The position numbers were made by a program, and so were the translations under genes. A stretch of 5,338 nt of DNA from an uncultured Eubacteriales bacterium (GTDB lineage Bacteria; Bacillota; Clostridia; Christensenellales; Christensenellaceae). Below the pieces are notes generated by a model. It saw only the letters and a list, made by a program, of their open reading frames with translations, searched no databases and had not been told where the DNA came from. Each line of letters opens with the position of its first letter. Position 1 is the first letter of the stretch. The stretch spans positions 1 to 5,338 of the forward strand of contig CAJJPW010000156.1 of the NCBI GenBank assembly GCA_905193725.1. Reading direction: 5' to 3'. Shown one piece after another: positions 1 through 5,338 of the stretch.

Positions 1-419
1 ACGAGGGGATGATCGAATTGCAGAGAAATGAGTTGGCAGAGTATTTTCGATGTGCTCCCTCCCAGATCAATTATGTACTGGCTACTCGGTTTTCTCCCGA
101 ACAAGGATATATGATCACCAGCCGCAGAGGAGGCGGCGGATACATCAAAGTCTCCAGAATCATGGCCGATGAAAACGAATACCTGATGGCGCTGATTAGC
201 AAGCTGTCAGGCGGTGAGATCTCACAAAAAGAGGCAGATCAGATCATCGATGGCCTGATGCAGCTGAAGATCATACAAAAAAGTCAGGAAGTAGTGATGA
301 AGGCGGCGTTGGCCGATAAGGCAGTGAAAGTGCCAGCGACCATAAAAAATCGTCTGCGAGCGAATATTTTGAAGGAGATGCTCTTAGCTACTTTGGCAAG
401 TGATGGCGGGGGAAAATAA
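1..419 (+). CDS. ctsR: CtsR transcriptional repressor of class III heat-shock genes, 5'-truncated by window edge
   Basis: CtsR is the dimeric winged-helix repressor of clp and mcs genes in Bacillota; heat and McsB/McsA activity relieve repression. The visible part has the helix-turn-helix (QRNELAEYF...CAPSQINYV, about residues 5-23 counted from the ATG at position 9) and the diagnostic wing RRGGGGYI (residues 39-46). The second Arg (codon 126-128) matches the wing arginine known to be critical for DNA binding in Bacillus/Geobacillus CtsR. The C-terminal half is the helical dimerisation region, ending at TAA 417-419. The ATG at 9 is not the true start: the frame is open to the window edge (Glu-Gly precede it), no ribosome binding site lies before it, and the wing position in full-length CtsR implies about 20 missing N-terminal residues. 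The promoter and main operator are therefore outside the window. It is first in the operon with mcsA, mcsB and clpC. Identity is near certain. Confidence 0.95.
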   Translation, partial: EGMIELQRNELAEYFRCAPSQINYVLATRFSPEQGYMITSRRGGGGYIKVSRIMADENEYLMALISKLSGGEISQKEADQIIDGLMQLKIIQKSQEVVMKAALADKAVKVPATIKNRLRANILKEMLLATLASDGGGK

Positions 420-538
420 AGAGGCCCCAGCGGCCGAAAAAAGTGGCGACGGGAAGGACAGTATATCAGTGTAAAAAGACCCAGCGCCGACCGGCCAAAA
501 GAGGGGCGAAAAAATTGACAAAGCTGGTGCAAAAGTAG
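410..538 (+). other. Candidate -1 ribosomal frameshift site and basic extension frame at the ctsR stop codon
   Basis: Positions 410-416 read GGGAAAA. In the ctsR frame they divide as G GGA AAA, the X_XXY_YYZ phase of -1 slippery heptamers, and the stop TAA (417-419) follows at once. A GGCC/GGCC stem with a 5-base loop (423-435) begins six bases downstream, the usual spacing for a stimulatory hairpin, although four pairs is weak. The -1 frame (codons from 416) is open for 40 codons to TAG 536-538. The peptide has 16 Lys/Arg and no Asp/Glu, with clusters such as KRPQRPKK. Against it, the stretch is T-poor, which removes stop codons in every frame and favours Lys/Arg codons. The similar heptamer GGGAAAG acts in the phage lambda G/GT tail genes. 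No function is claimed. Confidence 0.2.
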
Positions 539-574
539 AAATGCATCAAAGCTAAAATGGAAAAAAGCTATACT
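515..574 (+). promoter_or_regulatory. Possible weak internal promoter elements upstream of mcsA
   Basis: The 194-base gap between ctsR and mcsA contains a perfect TTGACA (-35 consensus) at 515-520 and a TATACT (5 of 6 to the -10 consensus) at 569-574, but the two are 48 bases apart and cannot form one promoter. The best -10 partner for TTGACA is TAGAAA at 536-541 with a short 15-base spacer; the best -35 for TATACT, at 546-551 (TCAAAG), is poor. Either half could belong to a weak internal start that feeds mcsA-mcsB-clpC separately from ctsR. This is inference from hexamer matches only. Confidence 0.18.
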
Positions 575-613
575 TGTAAAAGGGTATGAGAATAGAAAAA
601 GGAGTGAAGGGTT

Positions 614-1105
614 ATGTTATGTGATAAATGTGGAAAACATGAAGCGACGGTTCATATGATGCAAAATATCAATGGACAGGTTTCTGAAATAAATTTGTGC
701 AGTGAATGTGCCCGACAGGCAGAGAACAGTTGGGGGTTCCATCCTTTTGGGATGAACGACATTTTCCAAAGCTTTTTTAATACAGGGTCACTTTTTGGAA
801 ATACTTTGCCTAGTCTAGAGTGCAAGACGTGCTCTACTACACTGGACTCGTTTAAGAAGACAGGGCTATTAGGTTGTCCAGACTGCTACGACTATTTGCG
901 GCAGGACATTGAACCAATTATTAGCACTGTCCACGGCAAAACGACCCATACGGGAGAGGCGCCGGAAGGGACAGAAGAACTGAAGGAGAAAAAACAGCTG
1001 GAGACGCTCAATGAGCAGTTGCAGCAGGCCATTCGGGAAGAGCGGTATGAGGATGCTGCCAAGCTGAGAGACCAGATCAAGAATCTGTCTGAAGGAGGAA
1101 AATAA
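614..1105 (+). CDS. mcsA: McsA, zinc-binding activator of the McsB protein-arginine kinase
   Basis: McsA is a small cytoplasmic adaptor that binds and activates McsB and helps modulate CtsR under heat, oxidative and metal stress. The 163-residue product has four CxxC pairs (C3/C6, C29/C32, C70/C73, C88/C91), the zinc-ligand arrangement of the family. A Phe/Gly-rich linker (about 40-66) separates pairs two and three. A charged linker (about 107-128) leads to a C-terminal UVR motif (about 129-160; RYEDAAKLRDQIK), expected to form a helical hairpin and also found in ClpC and UvrB. The length is close to that of known McsA proteins (about 180 residues). The ATG is preceded by AAGGAG at 599-604, nine bases away, so the start is secure. 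It is unusually far from ctsR (194 bases) but only three bases from mcsB, consistent with tight co-expression of the activator-kinase pair. All zinc ligands are present and nothing looks degraded. Confidence 0.95.
   Translation: MLCDKCGKHEATVHMMQNINGQVSEINLCSECARQAENSWGFHPFGMNDIFQSFFNTGSLFGNTLPSLECKTCSTTLDSFKKTGLLGCPDCYDYLRQDIEPIISTVHGKTTHTGEAPEGTEELKEKKQLETLNEQLQQAIREERYEDAAKLRDQIKNLSEGGK
1092..1098 (+). promoter_or_regulatory. Ribosome binding site of mcsB, inside the mcsA 3' end
   Basis: AAGGAGG lies within the last codons of mcsA (encoding part of its Glu-Gly-Gly-Lys end), ten bases before the ATG at 1109. A second in-frame ATG at 1115 would be 16 bases away, so 1109 is the better start. 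The arrangement suggests translational coupling of mcsA and mcsB. Confidence 0.75.
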
Positions 1106-1108
1106 ACC

Positions 1109-2125
1109 ATGGTAATGTGGCTCAAACCCAACCACTATGACAGCGATGTGGTGATCTCCACCAGAGTCCGACTGGCGAGAAATGCCGCCAAAACACCTTT
1201 TCCCCATATGCTTCCTCCTACAGGGCAGGAGAAAATAAAGCAGATGGCGAAAGACGCTTTTTTGAAGGGAAATTCTGATTTTGTCTATTATGACGTGAAG
1301 GATTTGAGCCCGGCCGAGAAGATGCAGATGGTGGAAAAGCACGTTGCCAGCAGGGATCTGGTGAACCGGCAGAGCAGCGGATTGATCATCTCTCGAGATG
1401 AGAGCATCAGCATTATGTTGCTGGAAGAAGATCACTTTCGGTTGCAATGCATTCGAAGCGGTTTGGATTTAGAGGGAACTTACGACATCATAAAGCAAAT
1501 CGACCGGATGCTGCAAAAAGAAGTGGAATATGCCTATGATGAGCAGTTTGGTTATTTGACAGCTTGTCCTACTAATGTGGGCACAGGGCTGAGAGCGAGT
1601 GTAATGGTGCATTTGCCAGGTCTAGTGGGGACGGGGCTCATCAACCAGATTGCCACATCGATTGGCAGATTGGGTTATACTGTCCGAGGATATTATGGGG
1701 AAGGGAGTCAGGGAAATGGCGATATCTACCAGGTATCCAACGACGTTACTTTGGGCCACAGAGAAGAAGAGATATTGCAGAGCTTGAAAGCAATTGTGAA
1801 TAGCATGATCCAACAGGAGAGAAAGGCCCGGCAGACGATTGTGAAAGACAATCCCGCAGGGCAAAAAGATAGAGTGATGAGGGCATATGGACTTTTGAAA
1901 AATGCCTATATGATGGGTAGCCAGGAGGCAACACAGCTATTATCCATCATGAATTTGGCACAGGCATGTGAAGCAGAAGTACAGATAGACCCGGTAACAC
2001 TTTATGGACTGATGATGGATGTGAAACCCGCCATGATTATGGGAGCAGAAAACCTATCCCAACAGGAGCGGGATATCAAACGGGCAGAGATGCTCAGACG
2101 GTATATTATAACAAATGAGCGATAA
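1109..2125 (+). CDS. mcsB: McsB, ATP:protein-arginine phosphotransferase
   Basis: McsB transfers phosphate from ATP to arginine side chains of damaged proteins, and in Bacillus also of CtsR; the phosphoarginine mark directs substrates to ClpCP. The 338-residue product is a phosphagen-kinase-fold enzyme of near-usual length (Bacillus McsB is about 363). Visible motifs are the nucleotide-binding STRVRLARN (17-25), the acidic catalytic segment LEEDHFRLQC (105-114, with the catalytic glutamate in the EED), CPTNVGTGLRAS (153-164, the active-site cysteine and phosphate-binding loop), QVSNDVTLG (208-216), and RDIKRA (321-326), which matches the RDxxRA motif of the allosteric phosphoarginine pocket. 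The residue before EED is Leu where Bacillus has Asn; the effect is unknown. No eukaryotic arginine-kinase N-terminal helical domain is present, as expected for McsB rather than a metabolic guanidino kinase. It starts three bases after the mcsA stop and ends 54 bases before clpC. Confidence 0.96.
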   Translation: MVMWLKPNHYDSDVVISTRVRLARNAAKTPFPHMLPPTGQEKIKQMAKDAFLKGNSDFVYYDVKDLSPAEKMQMVEKHVASRDLVNRQSSGLIISRDESISIMLLEEDHFRLQCIRSGLDLEGTYDIIKQIDRMLQKEVEYAYDEQFGYLTACPTNVGTGLRASVMVHLPGLVGTGLINQIATSIGRLGYTVRGYYGEGSQGNGDIYQVSNDVTLGHREEEILQSLKAIVNSMIQQERKARQTIVKDNPAGQKDRVMRAYGLLKNAYMMGSQEATQLLSIMNLAQACEAEVQIDPVTLYGLMMDVKPAMIMGAENLSQQERDIKRAEMLRRYIITNER

Positions 2126-2163
2126 CGCAAAGCTACTTTTATGGTGGCTGTGAGGCGAAATCG

Positions 2164-2173
2164 AAAGGAGAGG
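2164..2173 (+). promoter_or_regulatory. Ribosome binding site that fixes the clpC start at 2180
   Basis: AAAGGAGAGG ends six bases before the ATG at 2180. The upstream in-frame ATG at 2141 has no purine-rich site before it and would add 13 basic residues (MVAVRRNRKERCI) absent from the ClpC family, which normally begins a few residues before the FxxFT/GRFT segment. The start at 2180 is therefore chosen. Confidence 0.85.
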
Positions 2174-2179
2174 TGTATT

Positions 2180-4675
2180 ATGGATTACTTCCAAAGATTT
2201 ACAAACGGAGCGAAAAATGCACTGGGATTTGCAGCGGCAAGCGCAAAACAGCAGGGGCAGAATTATATCGGAACAGAACATATTTTGGACGGCATATTGA
2301 GAGAGGAAGGAGAGACAGCTAAGATCTTAAACGAGCTAGGGGTAAGCGAAGAACAGGTATCTCAGCTGATCCAACAGATCTCCGGTTCAAACGGGATGAT
2401 GTTTGGCAACACCATGGCATACACGCCAAGGTCCAAAAAGATTTTAGAGCTCTCTAAGGCCATTGCTTCCCAGATTGGCAGCAGTTATGTGGGATGTGAA
2501 CACATGGTGCTGGCGATTTTGGCAGAGGGAGAGAACATCGCCTTGCGTATCTTAAACGAGCTGGGCGTTGACTTTGATAAATTACAGCAACGGTTGGCGC
2601 AAAACCTTGGCATTCAGACGGAAGGTCAGGGAAAAGGCCCGCAAGCTCAGGGAAATAAATCCACACAAAATCTGGAGAACTTCGGAGAAGATCTGACGGC
2701 CAAAGCCAAAGCGGGGAACATCGACCCTGTCATCGGCAGAAGCAAGGAGATCAACCGTATTGTACAGATTTTAAGTAGACGTACCAAGAATAACCCAGTG
2801 TTGATTGGCGAACCTGGTGTGGGAAAATCCGCCATTGCCGAAGGGCTGGCACAGAAGATCGTAGAGGGCAACATCCCAGAAATCCTGAAAGATAAAAGGG
2901 TCATCTCTTTGGATCTAGCGGGAATGATCGCAGGCGCTAAATACCGTGGTGAATTTGAAGAGAGATTGAAGAAGGTTTTGGCAGAACTCAAAGAGGCAGG
3001 CAATGTGATTCTGTTTATCGATGAGATTCACACCATTGTAGGCGCCGGTGCAGCAGAAGGCGCTATTGATGCGGCCAACATGTTAAAACCGATGCTTGCC
3101 AGAGGTGAGATCCAAGTGATCGGCGCAACGACCATTGACGAATATCGGAAATACATCGAAAAGGATGCGGCACTTGAAAGACGGTTCCAGCCGGTTATGG
3201 TGGAAGAGCCAAGCAAGGAAGAGACGCTGCAAATCTTAAAGGGCATTCGGGATAAGTACGAGGCACACCATAAAGTGCGCATCACAGATGAAGCACTGGA
3301 GGCGGCAGTAGACCTGTCTGACCGATACATCATGGATCGTTTCCTCCCAGATAAGGCAATTGACCTGATGGACGAGGCAGCATCTCGGGTGAGAATTTCT
3401 GAGTTAGTGGCGCCTCCTGACTTAAAAGACAAAGAAGACCGTCTAGACGCAGTACTCAAGGAAAAAGATCAGGCTGTGGCACAACAGAACTTCGAGCAGG
3501 CTGCCAAATACCGGGACGAGGAAAAGGCGCTGCGAGAGGAGATTGAAAAGGCACAGAGCCAGTGGAAGAACTCTTTGAGTGAAAAAAACGGCGTGGTTAC
3601 CAAAGAGGATATTGCAGAAATTGTGGCAGACTGGACAAATGTTCCTGTGAAGAAATTGACAGAGGATGAGAGCGAAAAATTGATGCACTTAGAAGAAATC
3701 CTCCATCAGCGTGTCATCGGCCAAGATGAGGCCGTCAGCGCAATCTCCAAGGCAATTCGCCGGGCACGGGCCGGACTGAAAGACCCCAACCGCCCCATCG
3801 GTTCGTTTATCTTCTTAGGACCTACCGGCGTGGGCAAGACAGAACTTTCTAAGGCCATTGCCAGCGCCATGTTTGGAGACGAAAACGCCATGATTCGCCT
3901 GGATATGTCGGAATACATGGAAAAACACGCGGTATCCAAACTCATCGGTTCGCCTCCAGGATATGTGGGATTCGACGAAGGTGGACAGCTGACAGAAAAA
4001 ATTCGGAGAAAGCCCTACAGCGTGGTGCTGTTTGATGAAATTGAAAAGGCACATCCCGATGTATTCAATATGCTCCTGCAAATCCTCGACGATGGCAGGT
4101 TGACCGATTCTAAGGGCAGAGTGGTGAGTTTCAAAAACTCCATTATCATCATGACCTCCAATGTAGGCGCCCATCAAATCGGCAAACAAAACAAGATTGG
4201 CTTTACCGCTACAGAGGATGTGGAGAGCAAGGAATACGAAAAGATGAAGGAAAACGTGATGGAGGCCTTGAAGGCTACCTTCCGTCCAGAGTTCCTCAAC
4301 AGAATCGACGATATCATCGTATTCCACAAGTTGGACGAAAAGGACACCGAGCAAATTGCCAAATTGATGCTCAAGTCCATTACAGACCGTTTGGTAGAGA
4401 GGGGAATTGACCTTGAGGTTTCAGATGAGGCGATTTCGCTGCTGGCCAAAGAGGGGTTTGACGAGGAATACGGTGCAAGGCCTTTGCGCAGACTCCTGCA
4501 GGCCAAGGTGGAAGACCGTCTGTCCGAAGAGATCCTGATGGGGCATATCAGCCTAGGGGATAAGGTGCGGATGTTTGTCAAAGACGGAGAGCTTGCCTTT
4601 GAGCGGATGGAGACACAAAATGAGGCAGCAGAAAAATCGAGTGAAGCCAAAGAATCCGAGAAACCAAAAGAGTAA
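2180..4675 (+). CDS. clpC: ClpC, AAA+ unfoldase subunit of the ClpCP protease
   Basis: ClpC is a cytoplasmic hexameric ATPase that unfolds substrates, including phosphoarginine-marked proteins, and threads them into ClpP. From ATG 2180 the product is 831 residues, usual for ClpC. Domains in order: a double Clp N repeat (about 1-145) with GTEH and GCEH glutamates E33 and E107 at positions matching the phosphoarginine-binding E32/E106 of Bacillus; a Gln/Gly-rich linker (146-165); the first AAA+ module with Walker A GEPGVGKS (210-217), pore loop AKYRG (253-257), Walker B VILFIDE (276-282) and an arginine-finger region ERRF (333-336); a UVR-type coiled-coil middle domain (about 415-460), shorter than in ClpB; the second AAA+ module with Walker A GPTGVGKT (547-554), pore loop GYVG (594-597), Walker B VVLFDE (615-620), arginine finger R708 and sensor-2 GARPLRR (765-771). 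The tripeptide IGF (673-675) is the ClpP-docking loop. The last 20 residues form a Glu/Lys-rich tail. Last gene before the terminator. Confidence 0.97.
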   Translation: MDYFQRFTNGAKNALGFAAASAKQQGQNYIGTEHILDGILREEGETAKILNELGVSEEQVSQLIQQISGSNGMMFGNTMAYTPRSKKILELSKAIASQIGSSYVGCEHMVLAILAEGENIALRILNELGVDFDKLQQRLAQNLGIQTEGQGKGPQAQGNKSTQNLENFGEDLTAKAKAGNIDPVIGRSKEINRIVQILSRRTKNNPVLIGEPGVGKSAIAEGLAQKIVEGNIPEILKDKRVISLDLAGMIAGAKYRGEFEERLKKVLAELKEAGNVILFIDEIHTIVGAGAAEGAIDAANMLKPMLARGEIQVIGATTIDEYRKYIEKDAALERRFQPVMVEEPSKEETLQILKGIRDKYEAHHKVRITDEALEAAVDLSDRYIMDRFLPDKAIDLMDEAASRVRISELVAPPDLKDKEDRLDAVLKEKDQAVAQQNFEQAAKYRDEEKALREEIEKAQSQWKNSLSEKNGVVTKEDIAEIVADWTNVPVKKLTEDESEKLMHLEEILHQRVIGQDEAVSAISKAIRRARAGLKDPNRPIGSFIFLGPTGVGKTELSKAIASAMFGDENAMIRLDMSEYMEKHAVSKLIGSPPGYVGFDEGGQLTEKIRRKPYSVVLFDEIEKAHPDVFNMLLQILDDGRLTDSKGRVVSFKNSIIIMTSNVGAHQIGKQNKIGFTATEDVESKEYEKMKENVMEALKATFRPEFLNRIDDIIVFHKLDEKDTEQIAKLMLKSITDRLVERGIDLEVSDEAISLLAKEGFDEEYGARPLRRLLQAKVEDRLSEEILMGHISLGDKVRMFVKDGELAFERMETQNEAAEKSSEAKESEKPKE

Positions 4676-4696
4676 TGCTCAATGAGAAAATAGCAT

Positions 4697-4743
4697 AGAG
4701 GGATAGGATGCAAATAGTATCCTACCCCTCTTTTTTTGTTTTT
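4697..4743 (+). terminator. Rho-independent terminator of the ctsR-mcsA-mcsB-clpC operon
   Basis: An inverted repeat, AGAGGGATAGGAT (4697-4709) and ATCCTACCCCTCT (4719-4731), forms a 13-position stem with one A-C mismatch and a 9-base loop. It runs directly into T-rich sequence (seven T at 4731-4737, then G and five T). It begins 21 bases after the clpC stop. On the opposite strand the hairpin is followed by mixed sequence with only a short T run, so it is likely weak for the converging aminotransferase gene. Confidence 0.92.
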
Positions 4744-4754
4744 ATTGGGAATTA

Positions 4755-5338
4755 TTATTGATGATAATAGCTGAGAAAATCAGCGATTTTTTTCACGGAC
4801 TCCCGCAGGACTTCGATGCGGGGTAGGTAGACCACGCGGAAGTGATCCGGCTTTTCCCAGTTAAAACCGCCTCCATGGATGAGCAAGATCTTTTTGTCCC
4901 GCAAAAGATCCAAAGCGAATCTCTCATCGTCGGTGATGTTGAACTTTTTCACGTCTAATTTGGGGAAGATGTAAAACGCCGCCTTGGGTTTGACGGCACT
5001 GATGCCGGGAATGTCAGTGAGTGCCTTATAGATGTATTCCCTCTGTTCATAAATTCTTCCCCCTGGCACAATATAGTCGTTGACACTCTGATGGCCGCCC
5101 AAAGCGGTCTGTACAATGGACTGGGCGGGCACGTTAGAGCAGAGTCGCATATTGGAGAGCATTTTGATTCCCTCGATATAATCCTTCGCCATGTTCTTAT
5201 TGCCGCTGAGAATCATCCAGCCGATGCGAAAACCGGCGATCATGTGGGATTTGGAGAGACCACTGTATGTGACACAGAATAGATCTGGCGCAAGAGAGGC
5301 AATGGAACGGCTTGTTAAAGTTACATGGAGAATACGAT
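4755..5338 (-). CDS. alaA: AlaA-type alanine aminotransferase (PLP fold type I), C-terminal half; 5' end beyond window
   Basis: A pyridoxal-phosphate aminotransferase of the AlaA/YugH group, which in E. coli interconverts pyruvate plus glutamate with alanine plus 2-oxoglutarate. About 193 C-terminal residues are visible, roughly half of the usual 400 or so. The open frame runs to the window edge, so the internal Met at 5243 is not the start. Visible landmarks are LAPDLFCVTYSGLSKS with the Schiff-base lysine at codon 5250-5252, AGFRIGWM with the phosphate-binding Arg, YIEGIKMLSNMRLCSNVPAQ, ALGGHQS, PGGRIYEQRE, DIPGISAVKPKAAFYIFPK, and DHFRVVYLPR carrying the likely substrate-carboxylate Arg. 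From memory these blocks align closely with E. coli AlaA through to the end (FLSYYHQ versus FLSGYHQ). Unusually, the two residues after SKS are His-Met where relatives have Tyr-Arg. The stop TAA (complement of 4755-4757) is 12 bases from the operon terminator; the genes converge, with no evident functional link. Substrate specificity is inferred. Confidence 0.9.
   Translation of the reverse strand, partial: RILHVTLTSRSIASLAPDLFCVTYSGLSKSHMIAGFRIGWMILSGNKNMAKDYIEGIKMLSNMRLCSNVPAQSIVQTALGGHQSVNDYIVPGGRIYEQREYIYKALTDIPGISAVKPKAAFYIFPKLDVKKFNITDDERFALDLLRDKKILLIHGGGFNWEKPDHFRVVYLPRIEVLRESVKKIADFLSYYHQ

Noticed and set aside
9..11. ATG at 9 as the real start of ctsR
   Set aside because: The reading frame is open to the window edge, no ribosome binding site is visible, and the CtsR wing would be too near the N-terminus; the gene is cut by the window.
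423..440. Terminator directly after ctsR (GGCC-loop-GGCC hairpin)
   Set aside because: The stem is only four pairs and is followed by A-rich, not T-rich, sequence on the + strand.
403..474. Small + strand ORF of 23 codons starting at ATG 403
   Set aside because: It has no ribosome binding site, overlaps the end of ctsR, and is explained by T-poor sequence; discussed only as a possible decayed tail.
284..532. 82-codon - strand open frame across the ctsR end and spacer
   Set aside because: It overlaps ctsR antisense, and its openness in the spacer follows from the skewed base composition; no family resemblance.
869..1447. 192-codon - strand open frame across mcsA and mcsB
   Set aside because: It is antisense to two well-supported genes, rich in His/Leu/Phe as expected from a complementary frame, and resembles no known family.
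2141..2179. N-terminal extension of ClpC from ATG 2141
   Set aside because: It lacks a ribosome binding site, and the added basic residues are not part of the ClpC family; a good site serves ATG 2180.
3815..4354. Long - strand open frames opposite clpC (for example 179 codons at 3815-4354 and at 4174-4713)
   Set aside because: They are antisense shadows of clpC with no recognisable domains or upstream ribosome binding sites.
1..5338. Mobile elements, CRISPR arrays, tRNA or rRNA genes
   Set aside because: No transposase, direct-repeat array, terminal inverted repeats or RNA-gene signatures were seen; the window is nearly filled by conserved housekeeping genes.

Overview
The window holds a class III heat-shock (protein quality control) operon of a low-GC Gram-positive bacterium. 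In order on the + strand are the 3' part of ctsR (repressor), mcsA (zinc-binding kinase activator), mcsB (protein-arginine kinase) and clpC (AAA+ unfoldase of the ClpCP protease). A strong intrinsic terminator follows clpC. Converging on it from the right, on the - strand, is the C-terminal half of an AlaA-type alanine aminotransferase that runs off the window edge. The ctsR-mcsA-mcsB-clpC order is typical of Bacillota. The absence of radA immediately after clpC, and the AlaA-like neighbour, make me lean towards Clostridia (Lachnospiraceae or relatives), but the sequence does not settle the family.

Layout: 1-419 ctsR, lacking roughly its first 20 codons and therefore its promoter and usual CtsR operator; 420-613 an unusually long, T-poor spacer; 614-1105 mcsA; 1109-2125 mcsB, three bases after mcsA; 2126-2179 a short gap with the clpC ribosome binding site; 2180-4675 clpC; 4697-4743 terminator; 4755-5338 (-) aminotransferase, partial.

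How the genes work together (known for the families, supported here by conserved motifs): CtsR represses the operon at normal temperature. Under stress McsA activates McsB, which phosphorylates arginines on aberrant proteins. Phosphoarginine is recognised by the ClpC N-terminal domain, and ClpC feeds the substrate to ClpP. The residues needed for each step are visible: the CtsR glycine-rich wing, four CxxC pairs and a UVR motif in McsA, the catalytic and RDxxRA motifs of McsB, and two N-domain GTEH/GCEH glutamates, two AAA+ modules and an IGF ClpP-docking tripeptide in ClpC.

Most of the window is ordinary conserved housekeeping sequence. The stretch most worth a second look is the end of ctsR. 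A canonical-phase X_XXY_YYZ slippery heptamer (GGGAAAA) sits directly before the stop codon, with a small GC hairpin six bases downstream and a 40-codon open -1 frame encoding a strongly basic tail. The T-poor composition could produce this by chance, so it is a candidate only.
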